Source: Algoriphagus sp. Y33 (GTDB lineage: Bacteria; Bacteroidota; Bacteroidia; Cytophagales; Cyclobacteriaceae). Taken from it: DNA of 64,000 bases. Within the stretch, counting starts at the first letter, position 1, and the number at the start of each line of letters is the position of its first letter. Under the pieces are notes generated by a model. It searched no databases and was not told the DNA's origin. It saw nothing but the letters and a program-made list of their open reading frames with translations. The position numbers and the translations under genes were made by a program. Of the stretch, positions 8,971 through 17,192 are shown one piece after another. Location: positions 2,666,001 to 2,730,000 of the forward strand of contig NZ_CP061947.1 of assembly GCF_014838715.1 (NCBI RefSeq), in the 5' to 3' direction.

Positions 8971-9639
8971 CTATTGCTGTTTGCTTTGCCGGGCGGTGAA
9001 TTTACTAATCAGAATACCCACTAAAACGACCGTGTAAAACTGCCCCACAATACCAAAAATCGATACCGCTAGTTTGGTGAAATAGCTGGCTGGCAAAATA
9101 TCACCATATCCAATACTGGTCATTGTAATGCTGCTGAAATAAACGAAATCCATGTATGTGGTCGCGTTGTTTTTGGAGTCTATTCCGCTAAAGCTTCCTG
9201 GGTTTTGCGTAAAGCAATATTGCAAAAAAAAGGTTGAGATTTCGATCAACAAGAGATAGCCACAAGTAGAAGCCAGAATAATATCCTGATTGATATAACT
9301 CGGCTTGACCAAAAAGCGGATGATTTCATAGAATATAAAAATGAAATAGGCAACATAGGCAATGTTCAGAAAGATGTAATATCCTTGACTATTGCTGAAA
9401 AAAGACAGTCCAATGGGCAACGCAAAAACCATTACAAAAAGTAAATTTCGAAGTACATTCTTCCATTTCCCTTTTTCTACAAAGACCCCGATGCTCGCTA
9501 CGCCCAGAACAAGCATGTTGATAGGCCATATTACGCTAGTGTACAAAGGCAAATCAGTCAGAAAAACACCAATGAACAGATGCTGAAGCAATGCAAAAAG
9601 GAGTAGCTCGTATTTGTATTTTTGAATGAAGTCTTTCAA
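8971..9639 (-). CDS. Potassium ion channel family protein
   Basis: A 222-residue membrane protein with about six hydrophobic segments and a pore loop ending TMTSIGYGDI; TSIGYGD at 174-180 is the K+ selectivity filter. The last helix (about 190-212) follows directly, and there is no RCK/TrkA-N domain at the C-terminus, so gating is presumably not through an attached nucleotide-binding domain. It is the first gene of a two-gene operon with the bestrophin gene downstream (2-base gap). The start at 9639 gives MKDFIQKYKY; longer frames upstream have no coding character. Confidence 0.9.
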   Translation of the reverse strand: MKDFIQKYKYELLLFALLQHLFIGVFLTDLPLYTSVIWPINMLVLGVASIGVFVEKGKWKNVLRNLLFVMVFALPIGLSFFSNSQGYYIFLNIAYVAYFIFIFYEIIRFLVKPSYINQDIILASTCGYLLLIEISTFFLQYCFTQNPGSFSGIDSKNNATTYMDFVYFSSITMTSIGYGDILPASYFTKLAVSIFGIVGQFYTVVLVGILISKFTARQSKQQ

Positions 9640-9681
9640 TATTCCTTAGCTGATTTCCATGATTTTGTCCATTCAAATCTA

Positions 9682-9858
9682 TCAATAATTTGTCTGTCCT
9701 ATATCCAATCGTGCGATTTTCCCCTGTCCATTGACTGTAAATTTGAAAAACACTTTGAACGTCCCCCACTGCCCCGCATAAAAATCTCCTGAAAGGTATT
9801 TGCCCCCATTTTCTATTTTATCAAAAATCGATGGTGTAAACCTGACAGGTTTTGGTTA
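9682..9858 (-). pseudogene. Decayed C-terminal coding fragment, possibly a serine-hydrolase tail domain
   Basis: On the minus strand a 58-codon frame, bounded upstream by a stop, includes RFTPSIFDKIENGGKYLSGD and FKFTVNGQGKIARLDIGQTN before a stop at 9682. The alternation and the F.F.V.G.GKI..L..GQ pattern look like the C-terminal beta domain attached to some Bacteroidota beta-lactamase-like hydrolases, but this comparison is from memory. No start or catalytic part is present. The 5' end of the fragment coincides with an AAACCTGACAGGTTT palindrome, suggesting a repeat-associated truncation. Confidence 0.45.
9838..9852. repeat. Short palindrome AAACCTGACAGGTTT
   Basis: A perfect 7-bp inverted repeat around one base. 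Palindromes of this form are common intergenic repeats in Bacteroidota. Here it marks the upstream edge of the decayed coding fragment. Confidence 0.6.
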
Positions 9859-9994
9859 ACACTACCCTAGTTGCCTGTAGTGCTGCTCCGGATTTTCCCT
9901 AAAAATCTTTACAATACGTCCGCAATTCACTCTAACTAAAAGGGTATATCTGTCCTAAATCTAAAAAAATGTACAAAAGGGAGTCCTCAAGCAT

Positions 9995-10035
9995 AAAAAA
10001 ACTGCCATGCTAGTGTATAGCACGGCAGTTTTTTT
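9995..10035. terminator. Strong bidirectional Rho-independent terminator after susD
   Basis: An 18-bp stem (9995-10012 with 10018-10035, one mismatch) has CTGCC/GGCAG at its core and A7 and T7 tracts on its two sides, so it can act in both directions. It lies 20 bases beyond the SusD gene stop and would end the susC-susD transcript. Confidence 0.9.
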
Positions 10036-10054
10036 AATTCAAACCAAAGTTTTG

Positions 10055-11644
10055 TCAGTAACCCGGATTTTGTGAGAGGTTGGGGTTGTTGTTCAACTCT
10101 CCTTCAGGAATTGGGAAGATTATCTTGCTTTCAGCCTGAGGATGTGGCCGGTGATTAAACCAACTCTTGGTCTGGAATACCCCAAACCGGATGAGATCCT
10201 GCCTTCTATGCGCTTCTGCGGCAAACTCCCATCCGAGTTCGTCCAAGAACCCTCCATAAGGGATAACTCCTGAATCCAGGTCTATGCTTCCGTCAGGATT
10301 CTGGTAACCATACTGATACCTGCTATTTCCTTCCAACGTTGCTGCTGTTACAGTTGCTTTCGCCGGGTTTGTCCCTGCAAACGCCCTTGCACGTACTTCA
10401 GAGACCAAACTTGCAGCTTCTGAACCATTGCCTGTTCTGAGTAGGGCTTCTGCTTTCATCATCAATACATCCGCATATCTGAAAAACGGAAAATCATTAT
10501 CCAAGCTGCCTGTGGCCCCGGGTTTGATTTGGTATTTGCCTATTCTGTAACCTTCATTGGATGCTGTGGCGGCGATGCCCGGCACTGTCTTGGTATAACT
10601 GATCACCACCTCTCCGGTATTGGCATGGAGCTGGGGTCCCATAATCCAAGTATCATACAGTCTGCCATCTTCTTGGTCATAGCTGTCGATAAACTGTGGC
10701 ACGGCACAGTTCCCTCCCCAAGGGCCAGCCTGCATGCCATACACAAACCTACTCAAGGGATCCAATGTCTTCATATGAACGGTATTTCCCGTACCAAAAA
10801 TCTCATCGTAAGGGATCGCAAAGATGATCTCCTCATTATTTTGATTTTCCCAATGGAAAATATCCGAATAAACGGGATCCAAAGAATAGGCTCCACCGGC
10901 TATAATTTCATTACAAACCTCTATCACCTTCTGCCACTGTGGAGTTCCTGTATAGACTTCCGCATTTAGATAGATCTTTGCCAATAGCGTTTTTGCCACC
11001 CAATAATTCATTTGACCATAAGTTGCGGAGGCATCTTGACTCAAATTTGGCAGAGTCCCCTCGATCTCCTCGATTATAAAATTGTAAAGGCTTGCCCGGT
11101 CACTTTGCTCAGGCAAACTCACATCCCTAAAATCAGTCACAATGGGCACATTTCCATGATTATCGAGCAAAAGATAATAGGCAAATGCACGGACGGCTTT
11201 CAACTCGGCAATCACGGCATCCCTTCCTTCCACAATTGCTATTTCCTCATCTTCTATCTGTGAGATCACCCTGTTTGCTGTAGTGATACTCCTATAAGAG
11301 CTCTGCCATAAGTTGGTCGGCTGCCACTGCAAAGGTGTCCAGGTATGTTCATGCATCCTCACATAGGTTCCTCCGTCATACCAGCCATTTGGTCTTGCCG
11401 GGGTCACGATTGCATCAGCTGATTCTTCCTGCACATCAAAATGTCCCTGCCATCCCATCATCAATCCTCGCAGGGATCCATATACCGGTGCAATAATGGA
11501 CGGAATGTCCCGCTCTCCCGGTTGGAAATTTTCAGATAACACCTCCGAAAACACCTCTTCGTCAAGATCCAGACAAGACTGGAAAGTGAAGCTTACTCCT
11601 ACCATCAAGGCGGAAGCTACTAGTAGTTTATTTATTTTTTGCAT
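10055..11644 (-). CDS. SusD/RagB family nutrient-binding outer membrane lipoprotein
   Basis: A 529-residue exported protein. The signal peptide ends in SFTFQSC with lipidation expected at Cys24. The N-terminal region (about 60-240) carries helical TPR-like pairs (AVRAFAYYLLLDNHGNVPIV, WVAKTLLAKIYLNAEVY), and the C-terminus has the family's KAEALLRTGN...RAR block and EFAAEAHRRQDLIRFG. It should sit on the cell surface as the lid over the SusC transporter encoded 12 bases upstream. No glycoside hydrolase, sulfatase or peptidase follows in the operon, so the substrate cannot be inferred. Confidence 0.95.
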   Translation of the reverse strand: MQKINKLLVASALMVGVSFTFQSCLDLDEEVFSEVLSENFQPGERDIPSIIAPVYGSLRGLMMGWQGHFDVQEESADAIVTPARPNGWYDGGTYVRMHEHTWTPLQWQPTNLWQSSYRSITTANRVISQIEDEEIAIVEGRDAVIAELKAVRAFAYYLLLDNHGNVPIVTDFRDVSLPEQSDRASLYNFIIEEIEGTLPNLSQDASATYGQMNYWVAKTLLAKIYLNAEVYTGTPQWQKVIEVCNEIIAGGAYSLDPVYSDIFHWENQNNEEIIFAIPYDEIFGTGNTVHMKTLDPLSRFVYGMQAGPWGGNCAVPQFIDSYDQEDGRLYDTWIMGPQLHANTGEVVISYTKTVPGIAATASNEGYRIGKYQIKPGATGSLDNDFPFFRYADVLMMKAEALLRTGNGSEAASLVSEVRARAFAGTNPAKATVTAATLEGNSRYQYGYQNPDGSIDLDSGVIPYGGFLDELGWEFAAEAHRRQDLIRFGVFQTKSWFNHRPHPQAESKIIFPIPEGELNNNPNLSQNPGY

Positions 11645-11656
11645 GATTAGATCCTT

Positions 11657-14600
11657 TTAAAATGACACATTTAGTCCCAAAGTGAATGTTCTTGTGGTCG
11701 GATATTTATCTCTTTCATCATTACCAGGAGCTAAGCCCAAAACATTGACACCTTCCGGATCAATCCCCTTGTATTTTGTCAAGACAAATAAGTTGAGTCC
11801 GGATGCATAGACCCGTGCATTTTTCATAATTCCCCTACCGTCTAAATTGTACCCAACAGTTAGGTTGTCCAATTTCAAATAGTCACCTTTTTCGATGTAA
11901 TGGCTTACATAGACAAGGTCTGAGTCTAAGCGTTGCCCATATACCGGATCATATGCGGTATTCAGCATATTGTAGGCTATATTTTTGGGGTTTTCGTAGA
12001 ACATTCGCTGGAAATTCAAAATATCATATCCAAAAGCTCCCCTGATATTCACTTCCAAATCAAACTTCCCATAGCTAAGGGAATTATTGAATCCTAAAAT
12101 ATGCTTTGGAATCCCATTCCCATAGAATTGTCTGTCTTCCTGTACTGCTTCAGTAATTGGAATCACTTCTCCCTCTTTGTTTTCTACCAACCACAGTCCA
12201 TCTTCATTCACCCCTACAGATTTCCAAACAAAGAATCTTCCAATAGCCCCTCCTACTTCTACCCGGTGGGTGTAATCCTGAATAGGCTCACCGGTACCTC
12301 CTGCATTGAAAAACTCCCGTGAAACATCAAATTGGTCATTGGAAAGATCTACGAGTTTGTTTCTATTCGTGGAATACGTAAAGTTGGAATTCCAAACAAA
12401 CTTGCCTTTGGAGATAGGTGTAAAATTCAACAAAAATTCCGCACCCTCATTCTGCATTGTCCCTGCATTCAATGTCATTGATCCATAAATGTAAGGAGGT
12501 GTTGGTACAGGGAAAGCGTAAAGAAGATCATTGATATTTCTTCTATAAAAATCTATCGATCCGCTAAGCCTGTCTTTGAAAATACTAAAATCCACACCAA
12601 GGTTGTATTCCACCTTTCTCTCCCATCTCAAGTCCGGGTTGAAGTTTCTTGTAGGAATAAATCCCTGCACCCATTGCCCGCCAATAAATGCACCCTGACC
12701 CCTGTCGAAGTTGTAGCTAATCTGGGAAAGGTAAGGATTTCCTACAATAGTCCCTGTCACTCCAACACCTGCTCTAAGTTTGATCTCTTCTATATTCTTG
12801 ACATCCTTGAGAAAAGGTTCTTTGCTAATCCTCCAACCAACAGATCCGGCAGGAAAGGTTCCCCACTGGTAATTGGCTCCAAACCTGGACGAGCCTTCTC
12901 TCCTAACGCTGGCCATCACTAGGTATTTATCATCGAAACTATAGGTAAATCTTCCAAAGAAGCCTGCCAGTTGCCACTTATTTTTGTTACTGCTCATACC
13001 CGCCTGTCCATTTGCTAAGGCTGCACCTGCCCCCAGATTATTCCATGTATATAGATCAGTCGGAAAATCCCAGTTACTTGCACCAAAAGCCTCGAAAACA
13101 GCATCTTGCCAGCTATAACCTCCAAGAACTGTAAAAAAGTGCTTGCCAATAGATTTATGATAATTTGCCGTGAGTTCCAGTAGGTTTTCATTATAGGTAC
13201 TGTCTGATCTAGAAGCAGTACCATTTCTGTTGTTGAGCCATGTTTCGGTATGGTTGAAAGTTGTCGCACCACCGAATGTTTTGTTGTTCTGAACATTGGA
13301 TACCAAGAGCTTCAAATCCAGATTGTCGATGGGATTGTAATTCAAAGAACCACTCATCCTCATTTCATTGAATCTGGATTCGGAAGAATACTCATAGATC
13401 CTGGAAATGGGGTTTTCATAGAAATACCCGTCTCTTTCCTGCCAGTTGCCCTGCTCATCCCTAACTCTATCAGTAGGATTTCTGATCATAGCCTGCCGAA
13501 ACGCATACCCATCGGCACCGCCTCTCTCAGCTTTAACTACTCTATTGATTACCTGAATATTAGCTCTAAGTTTATCATCAAACATGCTGTGATTGAGATC
13601 TGCCCTGACTGTCAGCCTTTCCTGACCGGTTCTCAGGAAAATTCCGTCCCAGTTTCTGTAGTTGATTGATCCTGTGAAATTGGTAGTGCTGTTGCCACCG
13701 AAAAAAGACAAGTTATGGTTGTGACTAATGGGAGTCTGCAGCATTTCACCTATCCAATCTGTATTCCCGCCATAATCCGTATAGCCAATCCCCTCTTCGG
13801 CAATCAATCTTCGGTAATCGTCTCCCGTCAAAAGATTTGGCCTACTTCGTATTGTCTGTACACTCACGTAACTGTTGTAGTTGACCGTATTTCTTCCTGC
13901 TGAGTTTTTCCTCGTAGTGATCAAAATCACCCCTCCCGTGGCTCTGGTACCATAGATTGCCGCAGCAGAACCATCTTTCAGGACATCTATGGACTCTATA
14001 TCCTCCGGTGCAACGGTATTCATGTCACCAGGAACTCCATCGATCAGAATAAGCGGCTGGGAGGTACCATTGATGGAGTTTACACCACGAAGGTTGATCT
14101 GCGTACCGGCGGCAGGATCCCCACTTGGTGTTGTTACCCTCAATCCGGCAACTTTTCCCTGAATAAGCTGTGCCGCATCCCTAACTGCCCCTTTAACAAA
14201 GTCTTCTTCCTTGACTCCGCCGATAGAACTGGTCACGTCTCCCTTTCGCATCGTTCCGTAGCCCACTACCACTACTTCGTTCATTGAGGTGACGTCAGGC
14301 TTCAGTTGGACTTCGATTGTAGACTGGTTAGTAATTACTATTTCTTGGGTCTCATAGCCTATAAAGCTAAACACCAAGACACCACCTTCATCAGGTACAT
14401 CCAACACAAAATTCCCGTCAATATCTGCTGCCGTACCTTTAGTCGTGCCCTTGAGTACTACACTGACACCGGGAAGAGGTAGCCCATCTTCCGCAGAATA
14501 GGCTGTTCCCCTGACCGTCTTTTCTCTGAGACTCAAAGCCCCGGATTCAAATCCTCCATCAGCAAACAGAGACCTCTCCAACATGATCGAACCATAGGTG

Positions 14601-14674
14601 CTGACTCCTCCATAATGAAGAATAAGCATCACTCCCATGGCTACGATACCTCGTAACTTAGTAAAGTTTTTCAT
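11657..14674 (-). CDS. SusC/RagA family TonB-linked outer membrane transporter
   Basis: A 1005-residue outer membrane protein. After the signal peptide, residues ~50-130 form a CarboxypepD_reg-like domain (VRGTAYSAEDGLPLPGVSVV). EVVVVGYGTMRKGDVTSSI begins the plug, which contains LILIDGVPGDMN and IYGTRATGGVILITTRK. The rest is a 22-strand barrel ending FTLGLNVSF with a terminal Phe. It imports a ligand captured by the SusD protein using TonB energy. A damaged NarL-type two-component pair lies directly upstream on the same strand, separated by 296 bases. No anti-sigma/ECF pair or hybrid sensor is adjacent. Confidence 0.96.
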   Translation of the reverse strand: MKNFTKLRGIVAMGVMLILHYGGVSTYGSIMLERSLFADGGFESGALSLREKTVRGTAYSAEDGLPLPGVSVVLKGTTKGTAADIDGNFVLDVPDEGGVLVFSFIGYETQEIVITNQSTIEVQLKPDVTSMNEVVVVGYGTMRKGDVTSSIGGVKEEDFVKGAVRDAAQLIQGKVAGLRVTTPSGDPAAGTQINLRGVNSINGTSQPLILIDGVPGDMNTVAPEDIESIDVLKDGSAAAIYGTRATGGVILITTRKNSAGRNTVNYNSYVSVQTIRSRPNLLTGDDYRRLIAEEGIGYTDYGGNTDWIGEMLQTPISHNHNLSFFGGNSTTNFTGSINYRNWDGIFLRTGQERLTVRADLNHSMFDDKLRANIQVINRVVKAERGGADGYAFRQAMIRNPTDRVRDEQGNWQERDGYFYENPISRIYEYSSESRFNEMRMSGSLNYNPIDNLDLKLLVSNVQNNKTFGGATTFNHTETWLNNRNGTASRSDSTYNENLLELTANYHKSIGKHFFTVLGGYSWQDAVFEAFGASNWDFPTDLYTWNNLGAGAALANGQAGMSSNKNKWQLAGFFGRFTYSFDDKYLVMASVRREGSSRFGANYQWGTFPAGSVGWRISKEPFLKDVKNIEEIKLRAGVGVTGTIVGNPYLSQISYNFDRGQGAFIGGQWVQGFIPTRNFNPDLRWERKVEYNLGVDFSIFKDRLSGSIDFYRRNINDLLYAFPVPTPPYIYGSMTLNAGTMQNEGAEFLLNFTPISKGKFVWNSNFTYSTNRNKLVDLSNDQFDVSREFFNAGGTGEPIQDYTHRVEVGGAIGRFFVWKSVGVNEDGLWLVENKEGEVIPITEAVQEDRQFYGNGIPKHILGFNNSLSYGKFDLEVNIRGAFGYDILNFQRMFYENPKNIAYNMLNTAYDPVYGQRLDSDLVYVSHYIEKGDYLKLDNLTVGYNLDGRGIMKNARVYASGLNLFVLTKYKGIDPEGVNVLGLAPGNDERDKYPTTRTFTLGLNVSF

Positions 14675-14947
14675 ACTATTTATTGGGTTGATATTTAAGA
14701 TAATATGTCTCTAACTATTAGATCAATACCTATCAGTATGACTTATGAGACAATGGTATAAATTTACCAACACCACTTATGGAAAAATTCATCAAAAGTA
14801 ACCTATACCAATACTATATTAGCTCATTATGCCCCCACACAGAATAAACACGGAAATTCAAATCACCTTGCGGTTAATTCAATGGTTTATACAAGAAAAT
14901 CCAGCTAAAAAAATTAATAGGGTTGACGGGGAAATCGCTTTTATCTC

Positions 14948-14965
14948 AAAACCCTTCAAGGGTTT
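14948..14965. repeat. Palindrome behind the response regulator gene
   Basis: AAAACCCTTCAAGGGTTT forms an 8-bp stem with a one-base centre, located 6 bases beyond the stop of the minus-strand regulator frame. It lacks a clean T-run, so it is a weak terminator candidate or one of the AAACCCTT/AAGGGTTT palindromes typical of these genomes. Confidence 0.5.
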
Positions 14966-14970
14966 GCAAA

Positions 14971-15555
14971 TTATAGGTCAAAAAACGACAAAATCAGCAT
15001 GCTTACTTTCAAAAAGATAACACTCGAAGGATTCTGCCAATTGAGACTTCTAATTTCACTCGAAATTAGCCCTTTAGCCAGTAGTGCCAGAATCTCTTTT
15101 TCTCTTCTGGTAACTACAGGAATATCTCCTTTATCATGAGAGCGCATAATCTCGATGACACTTTTGCTCAAGCCTACACTACCTGCCACTGCAGTGGTTA
15201 TACAACAAATAACTTCTTCTTTGGAAGCATTCTTCAGCAAATACCCTGAGGCACCGCTAGAGAGCATTCTCCGGATAATGCTATACTCATTGATATTGCT
15301 TATTCCCACTACTTTAATGTGAGGATAATTCCTTTTTATTTTTTGACAAGCTTCTATCCCGTTTTGACCTGTAAGATTAATGTCCATGAGAATTACATCC
15401 ACCGTATTAGCCTGAAGATACTCCATTGCTCTTTCCGCATCTGGAAAAGTAGCTTGAAGCTGAATTTCTTCATTTCCTTTGAACATATAGATAAAACCTT
15501 GCAAAACGATCGGATGATCATCTACCAGTATAATCTTGATTATTCTTTCAGGCAT
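14971..15555 (-). pseudogene. NarL/LuxR-family response regulator with a broken DNA-binding domain
   Basis: The 194-codon frame has an intact receiver domain (VDDHP at 11-15, phospho-acceptor Asp58 in VILMDIN, Lys at SGYLLKNASKEE). The LuxR-type HTH begins normally (TRREKEILALLAKGLISSEI), but after the scaffold helix it turns into RSLNWQNPSSVIFLKVSMLI, which does not fit helix-turn-helix, and stops about 20 residues short of the usual length. Another frame reads SQLAESFECYLFESKHADF, which keeps a vague HTH pattern before stopping, so an indel near 15040 is likely. It overlaps the histidine kinase gene by 8 bases. It probably cannot bind DNA normally. Confidence 0.6.
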
Positions 15556-16462
15556 GGCTAATTGGTATTTGAAGGTTTACAGTCGTTCCCTCCTCTTTAT
15601 TGGATAGAATTTCGAAAGTACCACGCAATAAGGCAACCCGGTTTTTCACATTTTGCAATCCAATGCCCTGTGGCTGGGCATCGGTGTGACTGAGGCCTAC
15701 CCCATTATCTTCTACGATGATAAACAGCCAACCTTCAAGCTGACTGCATTGTAAGATGATCTCTGAGGCGCCGGAATGTTTTAAGGCATTCGTGAGCAGC
15801 TCTTGTATGATCCTGTAACAGTTGATCAAGATCGATCTGGAATAGGTAGGGCCGAGATCAAACGACTGAAACTTAATCCCGGTGGCTTCATTACTCATGT
15901 AGTTACATAAGTCTGCCAATGTCGGTTTCAACCCCATCAGCAACAGAGACTCGGGCATCATATTGCGGGATATCCGCCTCAGTTCATCAACTGAATAATC
16001 AAGCTGATCAACCACCTCTTCAATGGCTTTTTGTTCAGTTTTACCATCGAGATGTTGCTTATCCAAAATTGAGGAGAGCTTTAATTTACTGCCTGCCAGT
16101 AGGCCTCCCAGCCCATCGTGTAGATCTCTTGCAATCCGGTTTCGCTCCTGTTCCTGTCCCTGCATGATCGCGTCGTAATTTGCCAGACGTTGCTCCTGCG
16201 CAATAGATTTTATTTCTTCCTGATGAATTTTCTCTTGTTGGGCAAGCAACTTAAGATTTTTTTTGGCCAGTTTCCATATGAAAAAGGTAATGACACCCAC
16301 AAAAACAATTCCGCCGAAAAGAAGATAAATCAGGCAATAAAATATAGGCTGAAAAATCCATCTCGTATAGCCAAAACCACAAGCTAACACTGCCTTAAAC
16401 CTTCTATAGTCACAGGATTTTCGGATTCTTTGTCTTAACTGCTCTGTTTTATTTACATACAA
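15548..16462 (-). CDS. NarX-type sensor histidine kinase, N-terminally truncated
   Basis: This 304-residue protein keeps a single membrane helix (about 36-65), a short coiled coil (66-100), the HisKA_3 dimerisation helix with RNRIARDLHDGLGG (phospho-acceptor His115) and an HATPase_c domain (ELLTNALKHSGASEI, DNGVGL, GIGLQNVKNR). Relatives with this cytoplasmic half normally carry a long periplasmic TPR or 7TM sensor before the helix; here only about 35 odd residues precede it, and the upstream phosphoesterase gene ends 71 bases away. The sensor part seems deleted. It overlaps the regulator gene by 8 bases and feeds a regulator that is itself damaged. Confidence 0.75.
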   Translation of the reverse strand: MYVNKTEQLRQRIRKSCDYRRFKAVLACGFGYTRWIFQPIFYCLIYLLFGGIVFVGVITFFIWKLAKKNLKLLAQQEKIHQEEIKSIAQEQRLANYDAIMQGQEQERNRIARDLHDGLGGLLAGSKLKLSSILDKQHLDGKTEQKAIEEVVDQLDYSVDELRRISRNMMPESLLLMGLKPTLADLCNYMSNEATGIKFQSFDLGPTYSRSILINCYRIIQELLTNALKHSGASEIILQCSQLEGWLFIIVEDNGVGLSHTDAQPQGIGLQNVKNRVALLRGTFEILSNKEEGTTVNLQIPISHA

Positions 16463-16533
16463 GAGTCTTTAAAACTAATTGGCTATCTAGTCGCCAAAGA
16501 CTAAAATCACCAATCTAACTTAGCTTTTTCTGA

Positions 16534-17175
16534 TCATGGCAAAGCAACGACCTCATCTGGGAATACCGGATAAATTTTGGCTCCCGAAGCTTTCCTCATA
16601 ATTTGAAGTCCTGTCAATTTTCCGTAAGCAGGCAGCACCAAGCACCGGTTATGGTAGTAAAAACATGGCAAACGATAGCTTTGCCTGCCTTTGGCTTTGA
16701 TCATCACACCTGGATGGATATGGCCGGATATATTCAATTTTTCTTCCGGTACCAAATTTAAAGGTACGTGGGTAAAAAGCAGATGTGATCCTATTTCATA
16801 CTCCTCCACCACCTCAATAGCAGTGTCTTCCATAACGGCCGAAGGAAGAATATCATGATTTCCTTTGGTCAACACGAAGCGAGTAGTTGGATAGCGGATA
16901 ATAAATTCATTCAACCCCTCCCATTCCTTGTTCAAATTGCTGTGAAATAAATCTCCCAAAAAAATGAGGGTGATGGGCTGAAGGGAATTCACTAGCTTTT
17001 CCATGGCCTGTAAATCCGGTGATAGTTTAGGAATAGGAATCATAATCCCTTCTTTTCTAAAATGAGAGGCTTTTCCAAGATGGAGATCTGCAATCACCAG
17101 CATTTTATGTTTTGGCAAAAAAGCTGCTTTTTGGGGTAGTAATTGAATTAATTCATCTTTGTAATAAAAATCCAT
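16534..17175 (-). CDS. pdeM: Ligase-associated DNA damage response metallophosphoesterase (PdeM)
   Basis: A 213-residue calcineurin-like phosphoesterase: DLHLGKASHFRKEG (Asp30, His32), FLGDLFHS, KGNHD and GHIHPG supply the five metal-binding motifs in order. It is the last gene of a four-gene minus-strand set (exonuclease, ligase, helicase, phosphoesterase), 17 bases after the helicase stop. Homologues in this neighbourhood are manganese-dependent phosphodiesterases thought to process DNA ends in repair. The family assignment rests on both motifs and gene order. Confidence 0.92.
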   Translation of the reverse strand: MDFYYKDELIQLLPQKAAFLPKHKMLVIADLHLGKASHFRKEGIMIPIPKLSPDLQAMEKLVNSLQPITLIFLGDLFHSNLNKEWEGLNEFIIRYPTTRFVLTKGNHDILPSAVMEDTAIEVVEEYEIGSHLLFTHVPLNLVPEEKLNISGHIHPGVMIKAKGRQSYRLPCFYYHNRCLVLPAYGKLTGLQIMRKASGAKIYPVFPDEVVALP

Positions 17176-17192
17176 GTCTAATCAAGGAGCTA

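Larger units (their letters stand above)
9640..10054. other. Intergenic region with gene remnant, palindrome and terminator
   Basis: This 415-base gap lies between the K+ channel gene start and the SusD gene end, both on the minus strand. It holds a decayed C-terminal gene fragment (9682-9858), a short palindrome (9838-9852) and the strong terminator of the susCD operon (9995-10035). A promoter for the channel operon is expected near 9640-9680 but no clear boxes were seen. Confidence 0.6.

Noticed and set aside
14829..15020. A 63-codon plus-strand frame between susC and the response regulator.
   Set aside because: No recognisable features; it overlaps the 3' end of the regulator frame and a palindrome.
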